A stretch of 49,653 nt of DNA from an uncultured Clostridia bacterium (GTDB lineage: Bacteria; Bacillota; Clostridia; Christensenellales; Borkfalkiaceae): the NCBI GenBank assembly GCA_930989535.1, contig CAKNLK010000018.1:1-49653 (forward strand), written 5' to 3'. Positions 8,129 through 17,627 of the stretch are shown one piece after another. Position 1 is the stretch's first letter. Each line of letters opens with the position of its first letter. The notes beneath the pieces were generated by a model. That model did no database searches. It was not told the origin of the DNA and saw only the letters and a program-made list of their open reading frames with translations. A program made the translations under genes and the position numbers.

Positions 8129-9022
8129 ATGAAAGCAGGTTTCGTCGCCGTTATCGGCAAGGCGAACGCGGGCAAGAGTACGCTCGTCAATGTGCTCGTC
8201 GGCGAAAAGGTCGCCATCGTTTCCCCCAAGCCGCAGACCACGCGCGACCGTATTCTGGGGGTGTACAACGGCGAAAACGTGCAGATCGCCTTCGTCGATA
8301 CGCCCGGAATCTATAAATCCAAGACGGAACTTTCCGACCGCATGATGCGCACCGCCGAAAATTCCGCCAAGGACGTCGAGCTCATTCTGTATGTACACGA
8401 CGGGCACAAGGGCGTTGCCGATTCGGACGTCGATTTAATGAAGCATTACCAGTCCTTCGGCATCCCCATGCTCATCGCGTACACCAAGACGGACATCATG
8501 CCCGAATCGCAGATTCCCGAGGACGTCAAACGGCTGTTCGAGGAGGGGATTTCGTGCGACGTCGTACCCGTTTCGGCGCGCAAGGGCAAAAATATCGCCA
8601 AACTGCGGGATATCATCGCCGAAAAGCTGCCCGAGGGGGACAAGCTGTTCCCCGACGACGTGCTCTCCGACAAGAGCGAAAAATTCATGATCGCCGAAAT
8701 CATGCGCGAAAAGATTTTGCTGAAATACGACAAGGAGATACCCCACGGCGTGGCGATCCTCGTGAACACCTTCAAAAAGCGCGAGGACGGCAAGGTGTAC
8801 GACATCGACCTCGACATCATCTGCGAAAAATCGAACCACAAGGCAATAATCATCGGCAAGCAGGGGAGCGCGCTCAAAGAAACGCTCTCGTTCGCGCGCA
8901 AGAGTATGGAGGAGTTTTTGGGCTGCAAAGTGTTTCTAACGGCGTACGTCAAGGTCAAGGACGACTGGCGCGACAAGGCGAACCTCTTAAAGGAGTACGG
9001 CTACGAGGACATCGAGCGCTGA
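8129..9022 (+). CDS. era: GTPase Era
   Basis: A 297-residue protein with P-loop GKANAGKST near residue 10, the PQTTRDR switch region, DTPG, TKTD and SARKG, in the order of Era GTPases, followed by a C-terminal KH RNA-binding domain containing IIGKQGSALKE. Era binds the 16S rRNA 3' end during 30S assembly. TKTD stands in place of the more usual NKxD guanine-recognition motif, a common Era variant. The AAAGGAGG ribosome site is well placed. The neighbourhood with ybeY supports a ribosome-maturation cluster. A strong terminator follows. Confidence 0.97.
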   Translation: MKAGFVAVIGKANAGKSTLVNVLVGEKVAIVSPKPQTTRDRILGVYNGENVQIAFVDTPGIYKSKTELSDRMMRTAENSAKDVELILYVHDGHKGVADSDVDLMKHYQSFGIPMLIAYTKTDIMPESQIPEDVKRLFEEGISCDVVPVSARKGKNIAKLRDIIAEKLPEGDKLFPDDVLSDKSEKFMIAEIMREKILLKYDKEIPHGVAILVNTFKKREDGKVYDIDLDIICEKSNHKAIIIGKQGSALKETLSFARKSMEEFLGCKVFLTAYVKVKDDWRDKANLLKEYGYEDIER

Positions 9023-9061
9023 CTGCGCCGAAAAATTGATACGTATTTGAATAAATGCAAC

Positions 9062-9100
9062 AAAAAAGGGTTTTCGGAAGAATCCGAAAACCCTTTTTTT
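9062..9100. terminator. Bidirectional terminator between era and thiT
   Basis: A 14-bp or longer inverted repeat (aaagggttttcgga and its complement) flanked by A and T runs on both sides ends era on the plus strand and the thiT-like gene on the minus strand. Confidence 0.92.
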
Positions 9101-9118
9101 GTATGCCGCGCAGCGGCG

Positions 9119-10390
9119 TTATTCTGTTTTGGAAACATTCACGGCAACGTTGGTTTCGGCGTCTTCTTTACGCTCGACGGGCGTATTGCAGTAGGGGCAT
9201 TTTGTCACATCGCCGCTATAAGTGAATTTTGCGCCGCATTCGGAGCAGGTCGCAACATGTTCGTCCTCTTCCATGGGCGCGGCGGGCGTCGTAAATACGC
9301 GCAGGTTCTCCGCACGGCGTTCCATTTCGCGTACAAAGGTTTTCGACGAAAAGACGAGTACGCCGACCACGATTGCAATGGCGATGTCGGGCAGTACGTA
9401 ACCAGCTTGATAAATCAAACTATAAATCCATACAGGTTGACCTTCGGGGGCGTTTACGCCAAAGGCAAACATACCCGAAACAAAGTGCATCACAAATCTT
9501 CCGAGCCCGGCAACTATGGCGCCGACCGCGAAGCGAACTTGCGGGAATTTGAGCGTTTTATTATTCGCAAACATGCCAGCTAATCCGATTGCGGAAAATG
9601 CGAGGGGATAATCGAGCAAAAATTGTGCAGGGTGCAATATATAGGTATCTTGAAACGCCTGCAAAATACCGTAAATAAATCCTGCGAGTACACCTTTTTT
9701 CGTGCCGAACATATACGAATAGATCATCAGTGGCAGAAGGCTAGCGATCGTAATGGAGCCACCCTGCGGCATTTTGACAATGCGGAGATACGAAAGAGCA
9801 AAACTCATTGCTATGCATACAGCAGCAAAGGTGATAGAGCGTGTGGAAAATCCTTTTCTATCCTTCCTTCCGAGCAGGAATGCTACAACAACAACTGCCA
9901 CGGCGAGTAAAGCGGCGCCTACATACAAGCCGACTGTATTGACATCTTCATTGGTAAGCCAATTATTGTCAGCGGCATCTCCCGAGGCAAAATGGATTCC
10001 CATACATATAAGACTCGCGACAATTGCCGCGCCTGCAAGGCAGCCGATGACAATATAGGTGATCTTATCGCGGCGGAAAAATAGTGCCAAAGCACCGCCT
10101 GCTAGTACCAGAACCAGCGCAAGCAAGGGGTAGAACAGAATGGGCTCGATTCCGTCCTCAATAAACGAGAGAACGAGGAAAAGTACGCCGATGACGCAAG
10201 CATAGATGACTGCGCCGATGCCGTAATATTTCGCAAATTTTTTGCGCTTTTCGCCTTTGAAGGCGAAAAAGCAGGCGAGAAATACGATTACTGCGGCGAT
10301 TGTCAGCCAAATGGCGACGGAGCGCACAATGTTGGACGGCGTGTCGAACAAAATCGGGTACCACTCCGTTACCAAGAGGGAAAGAAACAT
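9119..10390 (-). CDS. thiT: ThiT-like thiamine transporter fused to an N-terminal membrane domain and a C-terminal zinc ribbon
   Basis: About 423 residues starting at an ATG behind AAAGGAGG. Residues about 1-180 form five hydrophobic segments of unknown type. Residues about 182-350 resemble ThiT, the thiamine-binding S component of ECF transporters (STRSITFAAVCIAMSFALSY, then GFIYGILQAFQD, then HPAQFLLDYPLAF). Residues about 385-407 form a CxxC-x13-CxxC zinc ribbon. ThiT alone is about 190 residues, so this is an enlarged fusion. The TPP riboswitch upstream directly supports a thiamine role. The ECF energising subunits are not in this window. The function of the two extra domains is unknown. 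Confidence 0.85.
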   Translation of the reverse strand: MFLSLLVTEWYPILFDTPSNIVRSVAIWLTIAAVIVFLACFFAFKGEKRKKFAKYYGIGAVIYACVIGVLFLVLSFIEDGIEPILFYPLLALVLVLAGGALALFFRRDKITYIVIGCLAGAAIVASLICMGIHFASGDAADNNWLTNEDVNTVGLYVGAALLAVAVVVVAFLLGRKDRKGFSTRSITFAAVCIAMSFALSYLRIVKMPQGGSITIASLLPLMIYSYMFGTKKGVLAGFIYGILQAFQDTYILHPAQFLLDYPLAFSAIGLAGMFANNKTLKFPQVRFAVGAIVAGLGRFVMHFVSGMFAFGVNAPEGQPVWIYSLIYQAGYVLPDIAIAIVVGVLVFSSKTFVREMERRAENLRVFTTPAAPMEEDEHVATCSECGAKFTYSGDVTKCPYCNTPVERKEDAETNVAVNVSKTE

Positions 10391-10429
10391 AAAAAACCTC
10401 CTTTGTTTTTCCCGCCGAAAACGTCGTAT

Positions 10430-10465
10430 CAAAAATATACGGCGCGCCCGCAATTTGGGCGCGCC
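10430..10465 (-). terminator. Riboswitch expression-platform terminator
   Basis: Read on the minus strand, GGCGCGCCC and GGGCGCGCC form a nine-bp stem followed by gtatattttt. It lies between the TPP aptamer and the gene start, as expected for thiamine-pyrophosphate-induced termination. Confidence 0.88.
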
Positions 10466-10480
10466 GAATCCTTCCTTGAT

Positions 10481-10556
10481 TACCTCCCGTTCAGGTATTA
10501 TCCTGTCCGGTTCAAAGGGTATGATCTCAGCTTTTTACAGCACCCCCGGCGGTTAT
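10481..10556 (-). ncRNA. TPP (thi-box) riboswitch aptamer
   Basis: The minus strand contains the TPP core in order: GGGGGTGC, GCTGAGATCATACCC, TTTGAACC, then a variable arm with GGATAATACC and a closing GGGAGG. The CTGAGA and GGATAAT segments contact the pyrimidine and pyrophosphate parts of TPP in the known family. It should repress the thiT-like gene when TPP is abundant. Repeat E4 starts 12 bp beyond its 5' end. Confidence 0.93.
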
Positions 10557-10568
10557 ATGAAATTATGT

Positions 10569-10805
10569 TCACACTTTTTGTTTTGAGCTGACAAAACAAA
10601 AAGTCGTGATTGTGATGACAACCCCGCGGCGCGCGGCTTTGCCGCTGACCACCGGAGTTTTCCTCTGCGGTGCGCTCTTTAGGGGCACACCATTTTTACG
10701 CGCACCGCATTCACCTTTCCTGCAAAAGCCGTAGGTGTGCGGCAAATGGAGTGCGCTTATCCAAAAGCGTTGTTTTGGAACGCGCAAATAAGTATTATAA
10801 AAATT
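10569..10805 (-). repeat. Structured intergenic repeat E4
   Basis: Minus-strand copy with H0 (CCAAAAC / TTTTGG), H1, AAAGGTGAA, H2 arms TGCGGTGCGC and GCGCACCGCA (10700-10709 and 10666-10675), H3 with GAGGAAAAC/GGTTGTCATC ends, and H4 at 10569-10609 with arms CTTTTTGTTTTG and loop TCAGCT. It lies between the TPP riboswitch and the promoter of the next gene. The H2 arms differ from those of E6 and E9 at positions that compensate in both arms. Confidence 0.9.
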
Positions 10806-10923
10806 CTTTATGCTCGCAGAAATTTGGGCGAGCGGCGGTTTTGCTTGCACAAACAGATTTTGGAAATAACTGCCCGTTCCGAAAACCAAAATAAATTATA
10901 GTATAAATTGTGCGGTTTGTCAA

Positions 10924-10952
10924 TTGATATAAACTGCTTTTTGTGGTACAAT
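10924..10952 (+). promoter_or_regulatory. Promoter of the YfbR-like gene
   Basis: TTGATA and TACAAT separated by 17 bp, 41 bp before the ATG. Confidence 0.82.
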
Positions 10953-10992
10953 AATTGCCGCGGGCGCTCTGCCCGCAGGGAGATAAGATACT

Positions 10993-11574
10993 ATGTTCAA
11001 TTTTTACGCCTTTTTAGACCGAATGAAATACATCAGGCGCTGGTCGCTCATGCGTTCCTCGCGCGAGGAAAATATCATGGAGCACTCCTGGCAGGTCGCG
11101 CTGTTCGCGCACGCCCTCGCCGTCATCGACACCGAAATCTGTCACAATTCGCCCGATATTTCCAAAACGGTGCTGTATGCGCTGTATCATGAGTGCAGCG
11201 AGGTGATGACGGGCGATCTGCCCACGCCCATCAAGTATTTCAACAGCGAGATACACGGCGCCTACAAACAGTTGGAAGATAGGGCGAGCGATAAACTTCT
11301 TCACATGCTCCCGCCCGAGCTGGAAGGGGCGCTTTCTCCCTTCGTCAAGGCGGACGCGGACAGTTACGAGTATAAACTCGTCAAGGCGGCAGACAAGCTC
11401 TCCGCCTACGTCAAGTGCCTGGAGGAGCAAAAGAGCGGCAACGCCGAGTTCAAAAAGGCGAAGGAGAGCATCGAAAACGAGCTGAAAGCGCGCAAACTTC
11501 CGTGCCTCGACTATTTTATGGAAAATTTTATTCCCGCGTTTCTGCTCACGCTCGACGAGATGGAAAATCTGTAA
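10993..11574 (+). CDS. YfbR-like HD-domain 5'-deoxynucleotidase
   Basis: A 193-residue protein of the HD superfamily. The metal ligands appear as EHSWQVA (His near residue 31), then YHECSEVMTGD with the HE(C)SE(x)xTGDLPTPIK signature typical of YfbR, and a later Asp in KAADKLSAYVKC. YfbR hydrolyses dNMPs to deoxynucleosides and so tunes nucleotide pools. GGGAG precedes the ATG. The gene has its own promoter and is followed seven bases after the stop by a short structured repeat. Confidence 0.88.
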   Translation: MFNFYAFLDRMKYIRRWSLMRSSREENIMEHSWQVALFAHALAVIDTEICHNSPDISKTVLYALYHECSEVMTGDLPTPIKYFNSEIHGAYKQLEDRASDKLLHMLPPELEGALSPFVKADADSYEYKLVKAADKLSAYVKCLEEQKSGNAEFKKAKESIENELKARKLPCLDYFMENFIPAFLLTLDEMENL

Positions 11575-11581
11575 AAGGGAA

Positions 11582-11690
11582 TTCACAAAATTTGTTTTAA
11601 GCTGTTAAAACAAATTTTCGTGATTGGAAAGACAACCCGCCGTTCGGTGTAGGCCGAGCGGCGGGTGTTTCTCTCTTGCGGCATTTATTA
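11582..11690 (-). repeat. Shortened structured repeat E5 (H4, H3, partial H2)
   Basis: H4 at 11582-11623 has arms AAAATTTGTTTTAA/TTAAAACAAATTTT and loop with CAGCT on the minus strand; H3 (CCCGCCGCTCGG and complement) follows. H1 and H0 are absent and H2 is reduced to GCGGC/GCCGC around an AT-rich loop that lacks the GTGTGCCC core. It sits between convergent genes and could end both transcripts. Confidence 0.78.
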
Positions 11691-11719
11691 TTATAAAACA
11701 AGCCGCTTTTGTATAAGGT

Positions 11720-13006
11720 TTATTTCGTCAGCTCGTAGATAGCGGCGGTGTAGATGTCGAGCAGTTTCTGTACGTTTTCGAGGGAGATATATTCGTCCTT
11801 TTGGTGAATCGTGGAGGGCTCGTTCGGGAACTGCGGGCCGAACCCCGCGCCGTTCTTCAATGCCCGCGCATAGGTGCCCCCGCCGATGGCGATTGCCTCC
11901 TCGCGCCGCCCCGTCTTTTCCGCGTACACCTTTTGCAGCGCCGCTATCAGGAATCCGTTCTTGTCGTTGTACAGCGGCTCCTGGCAGTGCAAAAGAACAT
12001 AGGGGGCTCCGAATGTATCCAAAACGGCGGTAACGTCCTCCCGTTTTTTGGTCGCAGGGTAGCGGATATCTACCGTTATCGAGAGGATTCCGTCCGCATA
12101 ATTCGCTATGTCGGGGGACATGGTCAGCCCGCCCGTTTCGTCTTTCATCTCTTTCAAGCCGAAAGAATCCTCGAACAGCAGGGCGTAAATCTGCGCGATG
12201 CGCTCGTCGAAGTTTGCAAAGTAGGCGAGCAGCTTGCCCAGCGCGTTTTCGCCCTCGCCGGGGGTGGAGGCGTGCGCCGCCCTGCCGCGGGCGGCGATTT
12301 TTCCGCTTTCCGATGCCACGCCGCATTTTTTTGCAACCGTTTCGTCAAAAGCGGCCCCTTCGGCAGCCGCATAGGCGCACACCATGTTGGGTCGCTCGCC
12401 GCCGTACAGGGCGGTAAACGGGGCGTTCGGCAGGGGGAAGTCCATGCGGAACTGCAAAATTCCCTTTTCGGCGTAGATGGCGGGGAAATCCGCGTCGGGC
12501 GAAAAGCCGATTTCGGGCATGTGTGCGACCTCATTGTAGTGGTCGATACACGCCCAGCCGTTCTCCTCGTTGCACCCGACGATGAGTTTGATTTTTCTGG
12601 AGGGGATAAAGCCCGCATCCTTGAGCGCCTTCATGCAGTAGAGGGCGATGACGGCGGGGCCCTTGTCGTCCATGGTGCCGCGGCCGTACAGCTTGCCGTC
12701 CGCAATTTCGCCGGCAAAGGGCGGGTGCGTCCAACCATCGCCCGCGGGAACTACGTCGAGGTGGGCGAGGACGGCAAACTCCTCCGCGCCGTCGCCGAAA
12801 ATTACTTCGCCGACGTAGTTGTCGTAGTTGCGCGTTGCAAAGCCCATATTTCGGGCGAGGTTTAAAAAGGCGCAGAGGCAGTCTGCCGCGCCCTTGCCGA
12901 AGGGCATGCCGGGCAGGGCGGGCGCCTGTGCGCTGTCAAATTTTACCATGTCCGCGATGCTTGTAACGCATGCGGAAAAATATTGCTTCGTGTCGATGTT
13001 TTTCAA
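11720..13006 (-). CDS. M20-family dipeptidase (Sapep/PepV type)
   Basis: A 428-residue zinc peptidase. HLDVVPAGDGW holds the first metal-ligand His and catalytic Asp, GRGTMDDKGP the bridging Asp, and CNEENGWACIDHY the catalytic and ligand Glu residues, in the order of Sapep/PepV dipeptidases, with an inserted lid domain before a final C-terminal HQ(K)DEYI segment. It likely hydrolyses dipeptides in the cytosol. The start is a TTG preceded by AGGTC; no better ATG is in frame nearby. The gene is convergent with the YfbR-like gene. Confidence 0.88.
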   Translation of the reverse strand: MKNIDTKQYFSACVTSIADMVKFDSAQAPALPGMPFGKGAADCLCAFLNLARNMGFATRNYDNYVGEVIFGDGAEEFAVLAHLDVVPAGDGWTHPPFAGEIADGKLYGRGTMDDKGPAVIALYCMKALKDAGFIPSRKIKLIVGCNEENGWACIDHYNEVAHMPEIGFSPDADFPAIYAEKGILQFRMDFPLPNAPFTALYGGERPNMVCAYAAAEGAAFDETVAKKCGVASESGKIAARGRAAHASTPGEGENALGKLLAYFANFDERIAQIYALLFEDSFGLKEMKDETGGLTMSPDIANYADGILSITVDIRYPATKKREDVTAVLDTFGAPYVLLHCQEPLYNDKNGFLIAALQKVYAEKTGRREEAIAIGGGTYARALKNGAGFGPQFPNEPSTIHQKDEYISLENVQKLLDIYTAAIYELTK

Positions 13007-13075
13007 ATGAGTGACCTGATTTTTGAATTTATTTTTGAATTTATTATTAAAATAATGTTGACGAAATTATTTGGA

Positions 13076-13150
13076 GAGATTTCTCGGCTGCGCGCGGCTT
13101 CGCCTTTTCACTCCGTTCGGCTTTCGCCGCGCTCCGCTCGAAATGACGGG
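13076..13150. repeat. Clostridia-type interspersed repeat, single copy
   Basis: The stretch from GAGATTTCTCGGCTGCGC to GCTCGAAATGACGGG has the look of the short inverted repeats scattered through many clostridial genomes (a GATTTCTCG...CTGCGCTCG-AATGAC pattern). It differs from the H0-H4 family and immediately precedes copy E6. An AT-rich patch with a 12-bp direct repeat lies before it. Confidence 0.5.
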
Positions 13151-13184
13151 AGGGGGTGCGAGATTCGCGAGCTCGCCGAGATTT

Positions 13185-13414
13185 TTGTGAGCGAAATACT
13201 TGCAAAAGGCAAAACCGCGTTTTTGCGCCAGCGCCCGCAATTTGCAAATACTTTTGCTTTTGCAGGAAAGGTGAATGCGGCGCGCATAGTATGGTGTGCC
13301 CTGAAAGGGCGCGCCGCAGAGGAAAACTCCGATTGTACCGAGCAAAGCGAGGACAATGGGGTTGTCCTCAAACTCACGAAATTTTCTTTTGTCAGCTCAA
13401 AAGAAAATTTGTGA
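13185..13414 (+). repeat. Structured intergenic repeat E6
   Basis: Plus-strand copy with H0 (GGCAAAA/TTTTTGC), H1 in which GCAA/TTGC replaces the usual GCCG/CGGC, AAAGGTGAA, H2 arms TGCGGCGCGC (13276-13285) and GCGCGCCGCA (13309-13318), H3 with GAGGAAAACTCC / GGGGTTGTCCTC, and H4 at 13374-13414 with arms AAATTTTCTTTTG and loop TCAGCT. H4 ends one base before the argF stop codon. With the preceding clostridial repeat it fills the gap between the peptidase and argF. Confidence 0.9.
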
Positions 13415-13415
13415 A

Positions 13416-14357
13416 CTATTTCGTCAGTAACGCCAGCACCGCCTTGTTGATGTGCAGGCGGTTTTCCGCCTGGTCGTACACGATGGACTGCGGCCCGTCG
13501 ATGACCTCCGCCGAAACTTCTTCGCCGCGGTGCGCGGGCATGCAGTGCATGAACACCGCGTCCTCCTTCGCGAGCGCCATCGTCTCTTTGGTGACGCGGT
13601 AGCGGGCAAGTATGCGCTTTTTTTCCTCGTCGTCTTCGTCGTTCATGGAGATAAATACGTCGGTATACACGATGTCCGCGCCGCGCACCGCCTCCGTCAC
13701 GTCGTCGGTGATGAGCACATTGCCGAACTGCATGCCGCGCTCGACCACGTCGCGTGCGGGGCTGTACCCGTGCGGGCTGTCGATGGCGATATCCATGTTC
13801 ACCTTCGAGCAGCCCATAATGAGGGAGTTGGCGATGTTGTTTCCGTCGCCGATGTAGGCGATTTTCAGCTTATCGAACCGCCCCTTGACTTCCCATATGG
13901 TGAAGAGGTCGGATAAAATTTGCAGGGGATGCGTCTCGTCGGAGATGCCGTTGATGACCGGAATCGAGCTGTAGCGGGCGAACTCGCTCACCTCGGCGTC
14001 CGTAAAGGCGCGCAGCACCACCGCGGAAAGCCCGTACCGCCCCAGCATGACGGCGGTGTCTTTGATGCTTTCGCCGCGCGAGAGCTGCGTTTCGTTTTTG
14101 GGCAGAAAGATGTAATCGCCGCCCAGCTGGCGGATGCCCATTTCAAAGGAGACGCGCGTGCGGGTGGACACGTTGCCGAACAGCAGGGCGATCGTCTTGT
14201 TTTTCAAAACGGGCGGGTGCTCGCCGACTTTGAACTTCTTTTTCATCGCTTTTGCCAGGTACAGGAGTTCGAAGATATCCTCGGTGGTCATGTCGGACAG
14301 GCGCAGCAGGTTGCCCTGCGAAATTTTATATTTGGGAGTATATTTATTGATATCCAT
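13416..14357 (-). CDS. argF: Ornithine carbamoyltransferase
   Basis: A 313-residue protein of the carbamoyltransferase family. STRTR at residues 64-68 binds carbamoyl phosphate, HPLQ at 143-146 takes the place of the common HPCQ/HPTQ, and HCMPAHRG at 271-278 replaces the HCLPAHR ornithine-site signature. The final VIDGPQSIVYDQAENRLHINKAVL-type segment is typical of OTCase and separates it from aspartate transcarbamoylase. It makes citrulline for arginine synthesis or acts in reverse in arginine breakdown. No other arg gene is nearby, so direction is not clear. AAGGAG precedes the ATG. Confidence 0.9.
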   Translation of the reverse strand: MDINKYTPKYKISQGNLLRLSDMTTEDIFELLYLAKAMKKKFKVGEHPPVLKNKTIALLFGNVSTRTRVSFEMGIRQLGGDYIFLPKNETQLSRGESIKDTAVMLGRYGLSAVVLRAFTDAEVSEFARYSSIPVINGISDETHPLQILSDLFTIWEVKGRFDKLKIAYIGDGNNIANSLIMGCSKVNMDIAIDSPHGYSPARDVVERGMQFGNVLITDDVTEAVRGADIVYTDVFISMNDEDDEEKKRILARYRVTKETMALAKEDAVFMHCMPAHRGEEVSAEVIDGPQSIVYDQAENRLHINKAVLALLTK

Positions 14358-14465
14358 AAAATCCTTCTCCTTATCGTTGCGGAGCGCGCTTTCGGCATCG
14401 GGCGCGGCTTCGGCGTATGCCCGGAACTGGGCAGGCGCTGCGGCTTATTTCCGCTTCGTATAAAC

Positions 14466-14494
14466 AGTATAGCAGATTTTTGCACAAAATACAA
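14466..14494 (-). promoter_or_regulatory. Promoter of argF
   Basis: Minus-strand TTGTAT and TATACT with 17-bp spacing, about 110 bp upstream of the argF ATG. The intervening leader shows no clear ARG-box palindrome. Confidence 0.65.
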
Positions 14495-14561
14495 GCGTGC
14501 AGTGAACGGTTCGTTGGGCAAAATTAACAGATTCTTTTTTATTCTTTGTAATTATTGCCCA

Positions 14562-14590
14562 TTGCAATTTCCGCCGGATTGTTGTAAAAT
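14562..14590 (+). promoter_or_regulatory. Promoter of the MsmX-like gene
   Basis: TTGCAA and TAAAAT separated by 17 bp, 42 bp before the ATG, with a strong GGGAGGAG ribosome site between. Confidence 0.75.
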
Positions 14591-14631
14591 ATGTATGATA
14601 TTTAAAAACATATCGACAGGGAGGAGTTTTC

Positions 14632-16044
<1,413 letters not shown>

Positions 16045-16062
16045 TTTTTCGACAAACGTTTC

Positions 16063-16095
16063 AAAAAACTCCCCGGAAATTTCGGGGAGTTTTTG
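16063..16095 (+). terminator. Terminator of the MsmX-like gene
   Basis: aaaaaACTCCCCG and CGGGGAGTttttt form a strong stem with T run, starting 18 bp after the stop. Confidence 0.92.
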
Positions 16096-16115
16096 TTTCG
16101 CTCCGCCCCGAATAC

Positions 16116-16144
16116 TTGCACTCGCAACGCTTTTGCGATATAAT
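16116..16144 (+). promoter_or_regulatory. Promoter of the metal-exporter-like gene
   Basis: TTGCAC and TATAAT separated by 17 bp, about 44 bp before the ATG at 16188. Confidence 0.82.
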
Positions 16145-16187
16145 AGAGGCTCAAAACCGCGTTGAACGGTAAAAGGAGGTGATGGCG

Positions 16188-17054
16188 ATGGGCGAAGTTT
16201 TGTTGGACGCCCTTATCGACAGTTTAAAGATATTCCCGTTTTTGTTCCTCCTGTACGTTCTCATCGAATTTTTGGAGCACCGCACGAGCGTCACGCACAA
16301 TAAAAATCTGCTGCGCGGCGGGCTGGCGCCGCTGCTCGGCGCGGCGGTCGGGGTGATACCGCAGTGCGGTTTTTCCGTAATGGCGGCAAAATTGTACGAT
16401 AAAAAACTCATCCGCACGGGCACCGTTCTGGCGGTCTTTCTCGCCACGAGCGACGAGGCGCTCATCATACTTCTCTCCGAAGGCTCGAAGGCGTTCTCCG
16501 TGATGCCGATTATCGCGATTAAATTTGTCGTCGCGGTGGCGGTGGGGTATGCGGCGAACGCGCTTCTGCGGCGGGAGAATTTGTCGGAACTGTCCGAAAA
16601 TGAGGAGGTGCACGGCACTCCCTGCGGGCACGACCATGAGGAGGATTCGAAAGTCAAGCGCTACCTCGTGCACCCGCTCCTGCACTCTTTGGAGATTTTT
16701 GCGTATATCCTCGCCGTGAATATCCTGTTCGGAATTCTCATTTACTATGTTACGGAGGAGTCGCTCGCCGCATTTTTGCAGGGCGGGCTGTGGTACCAGC
16801 CGCTCATCGCCGCGGCGGTGGGGCTCATCCCCAACTGCGCGAGCAGTGTGGTGATTACGCAGACGTATATCCTCGGCGGTCTGTCTTTCGGCGGGTGTAT
16901 CGCCGGACTGTGCGCGAACGCCGGTTTAGGGTTCGTGATTCTGTTCAAAAATGCGAAAAAGTGGAAACGGAACTTGATTTTGATGGCCGTTCTGTACGGC
17001 ATCAGCATCGCGGTCGGCTATGCCGCGCTGGGCATAACGGCGGCCGTCGGATAG
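16188..17054 (+). CDS. Putative 10-TM heavy-metal exporter (ArsP_2-like)
   Basis: About 288 residues with eight to ten membrane segments in two similar halves. Each half carries a small-residue motif with a Cys: GVIPQCGFSVMAA in the first and GLIPNCASSVVITQ in the second. This duplicated Pro-x-Cys pattern and the His-rich loop between the halves (HGTPCGHDHEE) fit the ArsP_2 family of proposed arsenic or manganese exporters. I place the start at 16188, eight bases after AAAGGAGG; two closer upstream start codons are possible. The substrate is inferred, not shown. Confidence 0.75.
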   Translation: MGEVLLDALIDSLKIFPFLFLLYVLIEFLEHRTSVTHNKNLLRGGLAPLLGAAVGVIPQCGFSVMAAKLYDKKLIRTGTVLAVFLATSDEALIILLSEGSKAFSVMPIIAIKFVVAVAVGYAANALLRRENLSELSENEEVHGTPCGHDHEEDSKVKRYLVHPLLHSLEIFAYILAVNILFGILIYYVTEESLAAFLQGGLWYQPLIAAAVGLIPNCASSVVITQTYILGGLSFGGCIAGLCANAGLGFVILFKNAKKWKRNLILMAVLYGISIAVGYAALGITAAVG

Positions 17055-17074
17055 AAAAAACAGAGAAAGGTTTT

Positions 17075-17108
17075 TGACCGCCTCGCTCGCCGGGGCGGCC
17101 GTTTTTTT
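17075..17108 (+). terminator. Terminator of the metal-exporter-like gene
   Basis: CCGCC and GGCGG arms around a GC-rich loop are followed by seven T residues, 20 bp after the stop. Confidence 0.8.
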
Positions 17109-17139
17109 GGCGCGCGGCGGGCGAAATTTCAAAAAGCCC

Positions 17140-17168
17140 TTGAAAATTGCGCGCATATGTGGTATCAT
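17140..17168 (+). promoter_or_regulatory. Promoter of the DRTGG-HATPase-H-cluster operon
   Basis: TTGAAA and TATCAT with 17-bp spacing. The roughly 110-nt leader before the first ATG holds a GGGAACGTTCCC palindrome near 17240 and other GC-rich inverted repeats, but no recognised riboswitch. Confidence 0.7.
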
Positions 17169-17287
17169 AAATATAGTATTTATTTTTGCCGCCGCAGAAC
17201 GGGGCGCATGCGCTTCGAAGCATATGTGCGGCGCGCCATAGGGGAACGTTCCCTGCGGCGAGTAATTCTATTTTGGAGATTTTCTGT

Positions 17288-17626
17288 ATGAAGATAAAGG
17301 AAGTCGTCACGCTTCTCAATGCGGAAATTTTGTGCGGGGAAGATCGTCTCGATACGGAAATCCACACCGCCTGCGGTTCGGATATGATGAGCGACGTGCT
17401 CGCTTACGTCAAAGACCAGTCGGTGCTTTTAACGGGGCTTTTGAACCCGCAGGTCGTGCGCACGGCGGAGATGATGGATATGCTCTGCATCGTGTTCGTG
17501 CGCGGCAAGCGCCCCGAGCAGAGCGTGATTGACCTCGCGCGCGAAAAGGGCATCGTGCTTTTGTCGACCGAGATGCGCCTGTTCGTGGCGTGCGGAATCC
17601 TGTATACGCACGGGTTGGGGGGCTGA
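17288..17626 (+). CDS. DRTGG-domain protein (first of two)
   Basis: A 112-residue protein beginning MKIKEVVTLLNAEILCG, with the fold pattern of the DRTGG domain (alternating beta-alpha with a GSDMMSDVLAYV core and an LLSTEMRLFVACGILY end). DRTGG domains occur in phosphotransacetylase regulators and in small stand-alone proteins beside [FeFe] hydrogenase genes; their ligand is not firmly established. TTTGGAG lies upstream of the ATG. It starts an apparent operon: DRTGG, HATPase, H-cluster protein, DRTGG, PHP. The HATPase gene begins one base after its stop. Confidence 0.82.
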   Translation: MKIKEVVTLLNAEILCGEDRLDTEIHTACGSDMMSDVLAYVKDQSVLLTGLLNPQVVRTAEMMDMLCIVFVRGKRPEQSVIDLAREKGIVLLSTEMRLFVACGILYTHGLGG

Positions 17627-17627
17627 A

